Shown here in pieces: positions 12,622-23,119 of a stretch of DNA of 64,000 nucleotides. The notes under the pieces were generated by a model, which was not told the origin of the DNA, searched no databases, and worked only from the letters and a program-made list of their open reading frames with translations. The translations under genes were made by a program, and so were the position numbers. This DNA is from Bidens hawaiensis (taxonomy: Eukaryota > Streptophyta > Magnoliopsida > Asterales > Asteraceae): NCBI GenBank assembly GCA_021521415.1, contig JAIQDT010006447.1, forward strand, positions 43,728 through 107,727. Direction: 5' to 3'. Position 1 is the stretch's first letter; each line of letters opens with the position of its first letter.

Positions 12622-13110
12622 CTACCGGATTTCTTTTAGCTCTTTTCCTTTGGCGCTAATGATTACAGAAATCATACATGCTATGCCTTGTTTCCTTAGA
12701 TAGCTTGCCACCTTCATTACTGATATAAACTTTCTAGGCTTGAGCATTTTATCTCCTTGAATGGAAATGATTTTTCCCGTTGGCGTGCGAATTTCAATAG
12801 AATTTGTATTACATAGGATTCGAGCATGATTGGCTGCTAACCAGTCCGTCCCTAATATGACATCGAATCCAGCCAAATTCATGGGAGTAAATTTTCTTTA
12901 AACTTGTGGCCTAGTAAGTTTATGTTTTCTTCTTGAAGCACTTCATGAATATGAATAGAATTTCCATCGGCCATTTTTACCGTACAGGCTTGATTAAGTT
13001 TGGTTAATGGTTGATTTAGGGCTTGAAAAACTTCGTGTTTATAAAACTTTGATTTTCTTTGGAATCAAACAATACTTTAGCGTAAAAGTTATTGATAAGG
13101 AACATACCCG
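12622..13110 (-). pseudogene. L2 aspartic protease region
   Basis: Two parts remain. At 12622-12882 the frame encodes NLAGFDVILGTDWLAANHARI, the conserved second half of the plant gypsy protease. At about 13058-13110 the preceding part reads AKVLFDSKENQSFI, where relatives have the active-site D-[ST]-G; here Gly is replaced by Lys (plus-strand 13058-13066). A frameshift and stops separate the halves. The protease would normally cut the gag-pol precursor, and this copy cannot. Confidence 0.7.
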
Positions 13111-13199
13111 CAATGACGTCTAGAATCATTGCCGCTTCTTAAGCAGTAAGCTAAAAAGCTCGTGCATTCTTCTTAGGTCCATCTGTGTTCTTTGCTTTG

Positions 13200-13345
13200 T
13201 TTTCAGGAACCTTTATCAGATTTGGATATTCTGGACGGATGTGGCCAGATTCTCCACAGTTGTAGCAAACATGACTCTCTTTTCTTCCACATTCTTCATC
13301 CGTATGTCCAGCCATTTTGCAATAATTGCAATACTTAGTTTTCTT
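13200..13345 (-). pseudogene. L2 gag zinc knuckles (one intact, one broken)
   Basis: The correct frame reads CNYCKMAGHTDEEC, a complete CX2CX4HX4C knuckle. It is followed by CYNCGESGHIRPEY, where the last Cys has become Tyr (TGT to TAT). Zinc knuckles of gag bind the element RNA. The open frame at 13216-13401 is in a different frame and hides this. Confidence 0.7.
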
Positions 13346-13912
13346 AAAAGCGCATCTCCCTGAATGCCTTTTTCTGTAAATTTTACAGAAAGGATGAGCA
13401 TAAGATTAACCTGTTCCTTTCTTCCGAAATTCTTGAGTAATCTTCTGGGCTAGATATTTCTTTTTATTTTCTTCCAGAGTTCGGACTAATCTGTTTGTCA
13501 TGGTATTAGCTAGCTCAACTGTTTCTTCAATAGTCTGAGGTCTAGCTGACTTTACCAGATCGCGGATTTCACTTACTAATCCCCAAATATAACGAGAAAT
13601 TAGTATTGATTATGGCGAAGCCAAAGCTGGTACCATTCTCGCATATTCAAAGAATTTTATCGTATACTCACGACATTTCACACCTTCCATCTTGTGATTT
13701 AAGAACATAGTAGCAATCTTTTCTCTTTCATGAGGAGGACAAAATTTCCTTTCTACTATTTCTTTAAATTCTTCCCATGTCATAGTATAGACTAGGTGAC
13801 TTCCTTTTGACTAGAGGACTGTATTCCACCATTCCATTGCTTCATTAATGAAGAGGTTAGAAACATATATTATTTTATCTTCTTCAGCACATTTACCGAT
13901 TCTTATTATAGC

Positions 13913-14429
13913 TTATGTCTTCTCTAACCAGTGTAGTGCTGAAATAGGTCCTTCATTTCCAGAGAATTCGGTTGGTTTACAGGCTAAGAAATCCTTGTAA
14001 GTACAACCATGAACTTTTAACTTTTTGGGTAATGTTGCTATTTCCTCCATTAACTCTATGACTACCCTCATTGTTAGACTTGCGTTTATTACTCTCGGTC
14101 TTATGCCTAATTGCAAAAATGGGTTGCTTAATAGCATCAGCAATTAAAGGAATTGCTTCAGTGATTTTCAGAGCTATCATATTTTAAATAGCATTCATAT
14201 TCAGACGATCTTCTTGATTATGAATTTCATGATTATGCTTGTTTCCGTGATTATGCTCATTTTCGTGATGGTGCTCGTTTTCATGATTGTGCTCATTTTC
14301 GTGATTGTGCTCATTTTCGTGATTGTGCTCGTTCGACATCTGAATTACATAGAAGAAAGAAATTATTAATATCGTAATCAAATAATAAGGTAAGCAAGAT
14401 ATTAATAACACATAAGCATAAAATAACAC
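13913..14429 (-). pseudogene. L2 gag, N-terminal part and core start
   Basis: From 14429 the frame runs through a His/Asn/Glu repeat (HNHENE units), a TAA at 14184, then IALKITEAIPLIADAIKQP in the same frame. After a frameshift near 14040-14100 it continues as KVHGCTYKDFLACKPTEF and ALHWLEKT, the conserved start of the gypsy gag capsid domain. At least two stops and one frameshift break it. Confidence 0.65.
14229..14337 (-). repeat. 18-bp tandem repeat encoding His-rich gag hexapeptides
   Basis: About six imperfect copies of an 18-bp unit (plus strand TGCTCATTTTCGTGATTG). The unit length is a multiple of three, so every copy keeps the gag frame and encodes E-H-N-H-E-N hexamers. Confidence 0.85.
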
Positions 14430-14475
14430 ATAGGCATATAATATGTCAAAATCGTCGATCTTTGCGACATTTACT

Positions 14476-14477
<2 letters not shown>

Positions 14478-14546
<69 letters not shown>
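14478..14546. repeat. TA microsatellite in the L2 leader region
   Basis: A run of about 34 TA units just upstream (in element sense) of the gag start. The open frame at 14443-14655 is a translation of it and is not a gene. Confidence 0.95.
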
Positions 14547-14548
<2 letters not shown>

Positions 14549-15037
14549 TCACTATATTTTACATCTACACACTTTACATATATGCGTCACTACACACTTT
14601 TCTTACATACATACACACTTTTTTTATAAAAGAAATTACGATAATGAACATATAAATATTATATATATGGTTTATATGTATGGTTCTCGGTCGTAGAATT
14701 TCCTGGTTAAGTTCTCCCCCATATTTCTCAGTCTATTCCCAGTATCTATTAATTCTTCCCCGTAATGATGGAGCTCAGCCGTCATTTCCGGTGTCATGTT
14801 GGGGTAGTTTGAGGTTTCAGCCTGGAATAGTGCATATGGGTTTGTCATCATCGTTTGATATTGTCAATCATTCGTACACCATTCTTCCAACTGGGCTTGG
14901 TTGATAATATCATCAAGGAGGAGTGTATTATTTGGGTCCTGGGATGGCATATTAAGGTTGTTGGAGCTTGCTACACCTATCTCGTTGAATATTGGTTGAA
15001 AAATTTCACATTCATCTAGGCATCTGCCTAGTCGCTC

Positions 15038-15283
15038 CTACATTGGTATTGTTGATGGGGGTGGTGGTAAAGTTGGTGGTGGTTCAATTGGTTGTGGTTG
15101 AGTTGGTTGTTCAGGTTGTGGTGGTGGTTGTATAACTGAGGTTCTTCCTTTCTTACTTTTTCTCAACCCTCTATGCCAGTCTTTGAGCCTTCTTCTTCTT
15201 TTAGGCTTTGGTTTTTCAACAGGTTGGTGTGCTTGAAAGACCATAGGTTCAGGGTGTTGTTCACTGGTTTGTCCTTCTTCCAT
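15038..15283 (-). pseudogene. L2 pre-gag open frame, basic and Pro/Gln-rich
   Basis: An 81-residue frame just after the primer site in element sense. It has a basic stretch KPKPKRRRRLKDWHRG and a tail of PPP/QPQP repeats. After a TAG the same frame continues with ERLGRCLDECEIFQ, so it is probably the beginning of an N-terminal gag extension cut by a stop. I do not recognise a domain in it. Confidence 0.45.
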
Positions 15284-15509
15284 ATTCGTAGTGTTAACGG
15301 ATATGTTTCTGAAAGCCTCTACTAGCTGAGCTCGCTCATGTTGTTAATCAAAAACAATAAAACAACGAACTCCAAAAGAAAATAGTATTTATTTTCACGT
15401 GTGGTTAGAATCTTATTTGCATGGTTAACACATAGGTTAAAGCATGTATTTTCTAAATCTTAATTTTATAATTAGGTATTATTAAAATACCCTTACTGCT
15501 TAAACCAGT

Positions 15510-15522
15510 GGCTCTGATACCA
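15510..15522 (-). promoter_or_regulatory. L2 primer binding site (initiator tRNA-Met)
   Basis: On the minus strand this reads TGGTATCAGAGCC, complementary to the 3' end of plant initiator tRNA-Met, seven bases inside the 5' LTR edge at 15530. Confidence 0.85.
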
Positions 15523-16138
15523 CTTCAGCTATCACAGCCCCCGACCCCTAAACCCTGAGAGGGAAGCCGTGAACATTGATTGGTGGTATCGGTGTTTATT
15601 AAATTATTTTACAGCCGAATATTTCATCAGAACCGTAGTTAGAAAAAACGATCAGAGTTATAAAAACACCATGATTATTATTATGATAAACCGGGAATTT
15701 AATCCCTTTTGATACAAACATAAGTTTTATAGGGTTAAACCCTAATTTACAAAACACGTTTCTTTATTCTGGTGACAAGCCACTTACTTAAGCTGGAAGC
15801 CCGCAGACATCATTCCTTTGTCTCTAACAAGTCACCTGAAACATGTTTAAAATATTTGATCAACAAGAAATACTGGTGAGTACATTCATTTGTAAATGAC
15901 ACATTTTACATTTAAAGCATTAAGATGTTTTTATATCTGTCTGCTTACAAATTGCCGAAAGGTACTTGTCACTCGACCGTATCTATGACCGTGGTCATAT
16001 TACTTATTGGCTAACTGTAACATTCGTTACTTTTCATACCCGAAAACCCGACCCATTTTAAATTTTCGGTTTTGTTTCTATTTAAATTTATATATTTTTA
16101 TAATATTATTAATTAATCTCAATTTTCGTTAATGTATT

Positions 16139-16518
16139 TGTAAGTCCCGAATCTGGATCACTACAATATGATATCAACCAAACGAGTATTGGTGCGGAAT
16201 ACCAACACTCGGTGATTCAAGAACATGAATAGAGAGAATAAACTAACACGATGCTGCTTCAAAACACACGTATATTATTGAATACGTCGGGTGCTTAAGA
16301 ACTTACAATACTTGATCACAATACTATGAATGAACAACCTTAACCCTATACATCATACATCTATATATAGGGAACCAACTAACTGGACAGCCCAAAACAA
16401 CCAGTAAGCCCACCGAGAACCAGTAGTAGTTCTCGACTTACATGATAACCCAACACCCAAGCCCAACTAAACTAGGATTAACACAAACTAAGCTCAAACC
16501 ACAAAACTAGGCCCAACA
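16139..16518 (-). repeat. L4 3' LTR (380 bp)
   Basis: It runs TG to CA on both strands and pairs with 28596-28975. The TATA box on the minus strand lies at 16371-16380 (CTATATATAG). CCGAGAAC (16413-16420) and GTTCTCGA (16429-16436) form an inverted pair in U3 about 33 bp upstream of the TATA box. Confidence 0.95.
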
Positions 16519-16530
16519 ATCTCCCCCTTG
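16519..16530 (-). promoter_or_regulatory. L4 polypurine tract
   Basis: Minus strand AAGGGGGAGAT directly adjoins the 3' LTR. Confidence 0.85.
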
Positions 16531-16547
16531 GTTTGTAGCTTGGTCTT

Positions 16548-19114
16548 TTAATCATGCTCCATGTAATCAATGTCAGCATCTTTCAACGCACCCGCCCAAA
16601 ACTTGCATCGGATAATAGTAGCTACCATATTCGTGAATTCTTTAGCAACAGTCTCAAAAATCGAATCAGCAACTATCTGAAAAGTGCTAAGCGTCTTGAT
16701 ATCTCGTTCTCCCAGCTTTAATAAGTCTCTTGGTTCAAGAAATCTGTACTGACACTTTCCCTTTTCCAGCTTAATAATGACAGTGGCGGTGACACTATCA
16801 TATATCCAGAATCTCATGTCATCCAAGGTGCCATCCGGAATCTTTTCAGGAACAGGAATGTGAGTAGCCTTATTTGTTGCTGGCCACATGACGTTAACCA
16901 TAGTTTTTCCAGTCCTCGGATCCTGGACTCCCTTGGCTTTCTTTAGAAAAGACTCCGCAATTGGCATACTTGGAAAACCTCTATCAACTTGACTTCTTAG
17001 AAAATTCCAGAAATTTATACCACGCTTATCATTCGTCGGATTGGTGAAAGGAGAATTTATTAGATCACTCAAATCTACTTTAGTCCAGGAACCAAAATCT
17101 TTCATCTTCTTATAATATCCGGTGACTCCTGACTTCCTCTTCACCCACCACATATTTTTATCTGCATCAAAACCCCGTGACAGAATTCCTGATCGATCCC
17201 CATATTTAGCATTAAAACCCTTTTGAAATTCAATAACAAACATGTCTAGAGATCCGACGATTCCACATTCTGATTTGAGTTTTTCATTACCAGCAGCTTT
17301 TTCTTTCCCTTTTCAAGGAGATTCTTCTTAATTCTGTCAGACTTTTCTTTGGAGACGGGAGGAGCATCTAAATATTGTTGCAGGGATTCCGAGTTATCGA
17401 TGTTTTCAATAGGACGAACAGTAGAACTACCACCTCGACTCACATTGGGTACTTTAGAGGCTACATCGTCACTGCCTTTAAATTCATCTCCAAACTTTTG
17501 ATAGAGCTTTTGTTGGAGGTCAAGATATAGTGCAGTTAACTCTCCCATGTTGGACTGTAGTTCTTTAATCTTAGATTCTTTATCAGAATTACCCGCCTCC
17601 AATTCCTGAATACGAACATCTTTGACTACCGAATCGTGTTCGAGTTCAAAAACCCGACGTTGTAATGCATGAACATCAACAGGAGCATCTTCAAGAACCA
17701 CACATTTACCTTTATTCTGAAGATAAGTTTCCTACATTGCCAGAATCTGGGCTACTTTGTCTGATGTACTGGCGCTTGACTGACCCTGAGTGTCTGGGCC
17801 AAATGAACCTGAGGGAAGATCACCAGTGTTGAATTGTGGGATATTTGTATCAAAGTCAAAATCATCACCAAAATCACTAGTCAATAAATCATGAAATGAT
17901 GGCTCATCAACAGGTATATCTTGTTCAGCTTGTGTTTCTGGAGCAGGTGTCTCAGGTTGAGTGGAATGTTGAACTAGGTTGGTTGTTTCATTTGTTGTTG
18001 GTGTAGTGGTTGTTTCAGATTCATTTATCAGCACTCTAGGCCTCGGATCTTTCTTTCTTCGTTTATGAGGAACGAGGTCTGCAGTTGGATCTTCAGCCAT
18101 GTCTCCTTCATTAACTTCAGCAACAGACTGAGGAGGTTTCAGAGCAGTTGACTGTAATAAAGCTTTCACAGCTTCCAAAAAACTTAAATTTTCAGTACTT
18201 GGAGAGGTATCTGACTGACGGTGTTCAGTTTCATCATCTTCATCATCAGAAATTTCGAAAGTAGCAGCACGCGGTTGAACTGGTACCGCATGTTCATCAG
18301 CAACCTAAGCCAAAACAGGCTCAGCTTCTGTTTCAGCAAATCGTCCGAATTTCACCAAAGCATGAAGTCCCCGATAGACGATCTTGGCCCCCTTTCTGTT
18401 TTGTTTCATCAACCCAAAGGTACTGGGTCCCAAATACTTCATATCCATAGTATCAACATATTTCACAAGATCTGGAAAGTGAGAATCAAAAATCATCTGC
18501 AGGAACCTTGGATACATAAGAAACATTTCCTTCTTCTTCCCTTTCAGATTGCTCATCATTTCATCGAAAACGAACTTGGAATAACTGTAATTCCAGTCCA
18601 TGATCAGAGCAACGATTGCAGACATCTGAGTGTGACTAATCTCATCAGAGCCCCCTTTCCTACCGGACACGCAAGTGAAAAACTTGTGAATCAAGAATCT
18701 CCAATATGGGTGGAACAGTTTCTTGATTGCTGGAGGATAGGTGCCCTCGTAACCCATCCTTGTAAGAACTTCTGTGACAGCAGCAGGAGAATACTCGGTC
18801 GGGTAATCAGGTTGATCACCAAACAATAACACCTCTCTCACAATCGCCTCAGTGATTCTAACTGGCTTCTTCTGTATTTTAGAGTCTATGGATATGACTC
18901 CGTCTTGACCTTGAGGATTGATTGATGCGTTGTTCCAAAAATCAGAGATCATCTTCTTACATATGACAGGATTCTCTCGTAGTGCATGAGAGATCCTGCA
19001 GGTTTTGAGAACTACTATCATCGAATTGAATTCCTTGTGAGCCATGGGTGGATCATATAAGTATCCAGCCACATTGTGTGAGTCAGCAACCTTTAATACA
19101 TTTTGGTCGGCCAT
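16548..19114 (-). pseudogene. L4 accessory gene downstream of pol (decayed; unknown function)
   Basis: The ATG is at 19114 (MADQNVLKVADSHNV). One reading frame runs 19114-17246, broken by only two TAG codons at 18305-18307 and 17732-17734. It is shifted near 17246 and continues to a TAA at 16548, just before the polypurine tract. In order the product has: a 269-residue N-terminal domain (bases 19114-18305); an acidic, Thr/Pro-rich disordered stretch with a basic PHKRRKKDPRPR patch; a heptad-like coiled coil (ALQRRVFELEHD ... LDLQQKLYQKF); and a 231-residue C-terminal domain (bases 17243-16548). I see no signal peptide or membrane segment, so it does not look like an envelope protein. Similar genes sit in Asteraceae copia elements, where databases often carry over misleading names. 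Function unknown. Confidence 0.65.
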
Positions 19115-19362
19115 TTCTGCACCAAACGAGTCAAGTTAGACATTTAATTAATTAATTAATATGATAATGTTTAAAAAATGTCCATGATTTAAGAAGAGAA
19201 TTTGGTTCAAAAGACTGAACCGGGTCCAAGTCTATAGCACATTTTTGATGAGAGCCCTAATAAAACTCATGTGCCGGCCCAAAAGGCATTAGACTAGCCC
19301 AAACTCACACCATATTGGAAATTTTGGCCCAAACAATGAGAATTAGGCCCAGCAGGAGGGAT

Positions 19363-19491
19363 CTCGGTCAAAGTGAGTTTTCGGTCAATGAAGGTTAACC
19401 GAGAACTGAGGTTCTCGGTCAAGAAATGACCGAGAACGAGGTTATCTGTCAGAATAGAAGAGTTCTCGGTCAACAAAAGTCAAACCGAGAA
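19363..19491. promoter_or_regulatory. Cluster of TTGACCGAGAAC motifs with inverted repeats (spacer)
   Basis: Seven copies of the motif or its reverse lie in 129 bp. ACCGAGAAC/GTTCTCGGT form a stem with a 4-base loop at 19398-19419. TGACCGAGAAC at 19427-19437 is inverted as GTTCTCGGTCA at 19462-19472. Several copies contain TTGACC, the W-box core bound by WRKY transcription factors. The cluster lies about 250-380 bp upstream of the accessory ATG. Confidence 0.6.
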
Positions 19492-21109
19492 TTCCTTGCC
19501 AGCTGGGGACAGAGAACCCCTTTGGATTCCACCTAGAGATGCGTGTAACCATCTTTAATCCACCGAGATCCCTAACAATCACCATTAAACCTGCAACACC
19601 TTGTTAAAACATCAGCCAAAAACCTCAAATCAAAACTAATATTCCCATCAAATCCCTAATAACTCATAAATCTAATTTCGAATTCAAGTCACCCATGAAA
19701 TCAGTTCATGGTAACACCAAGATAGTCCACAGCGGCATATAGATCTTATTAATCCTTGTCCCGTACCTGGTAAACAAAGAACACTCTAAATGGTGATTAG
19801 TAATGAAGGTTTATGATTTCGTCAAAGAAGATTTAGAGAGGATCTCGGCTGAGATGATTAGAGAATTTGATTTTGTAAAGTAATAAGTGAAATGGAAGCA
19901 ACCCTTTAAAAATTACTTATACCAAGATCAAACGGGCCGAGAAGACATTGATGGGCTCAAAACAAGCCGAAAACTAGGGACAGCCCAACTAGAGTAATAA
20001 CCCAAAAATAACCCAAATCTTTCAAGCCCAAAATTAATAAAGCTTAATTTACACAAACGTTTCGAGGAGAATAATTTCGAGAAAAAAAAATTTAGACAAG
20101 ACCAAACAAAATAAAATATGATAGAATAAAACTAAAGCAAGAAAAATAAATCCACATAGCAGTGAAAGACAACTCCCTTAAAATTATAAAGTCGGGATCA
20201 AATTTCAGTTCTAATGAAAACGGCTGCCCTTTTATGAAAAGATCCGAACATGGAATCATATCGTTTAAGGGGCTGTCACAAAGATTCATGTTCAGCGTTA
20301 TTATGACATAAGAGACAGGTTGATAGCAGGTATAACATACTTAGCGTGATTTTCATTACATCAGTGATATGATTAAGATTCCGTTAGGCATAAAGCTTAG
20401 ATGGACATCACTCATGGACCTGTGGTGCCTCCTATATCTTCTCAAAGCGTATTTAGCTTTCCCCAGATCACCCCAATTTGACTCCAACCCCCTAGTGCTT
20501 GATCAAAAGTTTTTATAAACGCAAAATTTTTAGGCTTTAAGGTTGAACGTTGGATTTAGTGCCAGTAAACTGACAAACCTTTCATTCGAGCCATGACAGG
20601 ACTTACTTGTGTGCCCCCATCTCTGTAGTTCTATTTTGTCCCTTTAAGCCTTTTTTAAAATTAATTTAATAGTAGATAAGTAGCTCAAAAATAACTCTTT
20701 TGCTGATTTTTTTTTTGGAACACAAAAGAAAGCATAATATTTTTGGTGATCAAGACACTAACGGGCTCGTGTATGACTGGGTAGTTACTTTTCTGCCTAT
20801 CATTCGGAGAGATGTACCTGGAGACATGCACATGTCTTCAAAATGACTCTCCACATTAAGTTTAGCAAAATTAGTTTATATCACTTCAACTTTTACGCAT
20901 CATGGAAAGCTACCGTACAATATCAATGACTGTTCTAGACCCTTTTAAGCTTAGTAACTTCACCCGTTAGGCACACAAAAACGATTTATCTATCATTTTC
21001 CAACGGTTGGATCAATTTTCATTTGAAAATATTTTTTATGCTTCTAAAAGTTGTTAACTGAATAATAATATCATTTCCCAAGGAGTTAAAAAAACGTGTT
21101 GAGTATTCA

Positions 21110-21410
21110 GTCACCCCGGTCACTGTCAAGCTTTTAGGTAAATGGCTGTCCTGTATGACCACAAGTGGTTAACCGGACCAACCATGCATAGATAAGCATG
21201 TCCCTCCAGCTCAGAGTTGCCGACATAATTTTAAGTGAAAGAGCACAAAAAAACATCATAATCGCCCCGGGTGCTTTCAGTCGTTGGGTAAATGGCTATC
21301 CTGTGAAACTACAAGTAGAACACCGGACCAACCATATACGAATATATGTCCTTCAGACTTGAGCAACCGACATAATTTTAAGCGATAATGAATCATGAAA
21401 AGCTCAAAAA
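21110..21410 (-). repeat. Imperfect tandem duplication in the L4 spacer
   Basis: Two units share 'taaatggctgtcctgt/taaatggctatcctgt', 'accggaccaaccat' and 'gccgacataattttaag/accgacataattttaag' in the same order, with about 155 bp between equivalent points. Confidence 0.7.
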
Positions 21411-21544
21411 ATTTATTTTTTTTATTTTTTTATTTTTTATAAAAATAGACAACGCACACACACTATTTTTGACATTTTGATATTTCTCCCCCTAAATTTG
21501 TGCAAAAATTAAACAAATATGTACAAATTTATCCCTAAAAAGAC

Positions 21545-22135
21545 TCAATACTCGAAACGAAGCATTTTAAGAAAACTCACAAGCACATTAAATTTTGCAG
21601 TTCCGACCGGTTTTGTAAATAAATTCGCCACGTTGTTGTCTGTGTGGACTTGTTCAAGATGAATCAATTTCCGATCGAAACAGTCACGAATAAAATGAAT
21701 TTTAATATCGATGTGCTTGGTTTTAGAATGTTGGAGAGGGTTTTTCACAATAGCAATGGCCGCATCATTATCACAGAAAATAGGAGTGTCAAGAAATTCC
21801 AAACCGTAATCCAGCAACTGGTTTTGCATCCAGATAACCTGAGAACAGCAAGCAGATGCAGCAACATATTCCACTTCTGCGGTCGAAGTAGACACCGTCT
21901 GTTGTTTCTTGCACTGCCACGAAATGAGACGGTCTCCTAGGAACTGACAACCAACTGACGTGGATTTCCTGTCAATGTCGTCTCCACCATAATTGCTATC
22001 AGCAAAAGCATAAAGATCAAATTCTGATTGTTTGGGATACCAAAGACCTAACTTTGGTTGCCCCTTCAGATATCTAAAAATACGTTTAATAGCAATTAAA
22101 TGAGAGAGTTTAGGATTAGCCTGGAACCGAGCACA
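21545..22135 (-). pseudogene. L4 RNase H domain, end of pol
   Basis: After a TAG at 22136 the frame runs open to a TGA at 21545. It shows LYAFADSNYGG, VSTSTAEVEYVAAS and FCDNDAAIAI, the D, E and D of copia RNase H, then HSKTKHIDIKIHFIRD and the closing LFTKPVGTAKF. The visible catalytic acids are intact. The last residues, LRFEY, end pol. Confidence 0.9.
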
Positions 22136-23119
22136 CTAGCAGACTGCAAACAAAATGTCAGGACGGCTTGCTGTCAGATACATCAGAGATCCGATCATCG
22201 ATCTGTAGTAAGTTTGATCTACGGGACTCCCATCAGGATCAGATGTCAATAGTGGTCTTTCCGCCATTGGAGTATTGGCACTCTTTGAATCTTGAAATTC
22301 GAACTTTACTAGCATATCCTCAACATATTTCCCTTGATGGAGTAAGATTCCTTCTGAGCTTTGATGAACCTGTAGCCCCAGAAATGTAGTCATCTCACCC
22401 AACGAACTCATCTCAAATCTCTTTTTCATCACCCCTTCAAATTCTGTACAAAACTCAGTGCATGTGGATCCAAAAATAATGTCATCAACATAAATCTGGA
22501 CGAGAATCAAATCTTTTTCAACGGTTTTCCGGAACAAGGTTTGATCGATGGTTCCACGCTTGTACCCATGATCAAGAAGATGCTTGGTCAACGTAGCATA
22601 CCACGCTCGAGGAGCTTGGTGTAACCCGTACAAAGCCTTGTCTAGTCTGTAGACATGATCTGGTTTCTTGGAATTAACAAAACCAGGTGGCTGATCAACA
22701 TAAATCTCCTCTTTAACTTCTCCATATAGAAACGCAGTCTTGACATCCATCTGATACACAGTGAACCCCATAAATGAAGCATATGCCAGGAAAATTCTAA
22801 TAGCCTCAATTCTAGCTATAGGGGCATAGACTTCAGTGTAATCTAATCCCTCAACCTAACGAAAACCTCAAACTACCAGTCGAGCTTTATTACGAACAAT
22901 AACCCATGTGTCATCTTGCTTATTTCTGAAAACCCATCTAGTGTCAAGAGCTTTCTTTCCTTCTGGCAGTTTAACCAATCTCCAGACTTTCAACTTATCA
23001 AACTGATCCAACTCTTCATGCATCGCATCAACCCAACTAGGTTCTTGAAGAGCCATTTCTACATTTTTAGGTTCAATTTGAAAGATGAAACATGAAAACA
23101 TACAACTGTTTATGTGTCA
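22136..23119 (-). pseudogene. L4 reverse transcriptase
   Basis: The segment 22136-22771 has YQMDVKTAFLYGE, ALYGLHQAPRAWY and the catalytic YVDDIIFGS box, which is intact. The upstream part, 22868-23101, has the usual ALDTRWVFRNKQDD start. A TGA (22868) and a TAG (22856) fall in the conserved 'LVV.GFR.VEG' stretch, where copia relatives have Arg or Gln codons. Another TGA at 23117 precedes it. All three are explained by single C-to-T changes. Confidence 0.93.

Larger units (their letters stand above)
19115..21544 (-). other. L4 spacer between pol and the accessory gene
   Basis: This is 2.4 kb without coding potential. It contains a motif cluster at 19363-19491 and an imperfect tandem duplication of about 150 bp (21110-21265 and 21267-21410), both listed separately. 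A poly-T/A tract lies at about 21410-21440. If the accessory gene is expressed from its own message, the promoter or splice acceptor should be here. Confidence 0.6.

Noticed and set aside
14443..14655. Ile/Tyr repeat open frame
   Set aside because: A TA microsatellite translation.
18305..18307. Programmed readthrough of the TAG codons in the accessory gene
   Set aside because: The following codons (GTT; GAA at the second site) do not match the CAR-YYA readthrough context, and other stops in the element show general decay.
16548..19114. Calling the L4 accessory gene an envelope gene
   Set aside because: Position fits, but no signal peptide, transmembrane helix or fusion-type segment is visible.
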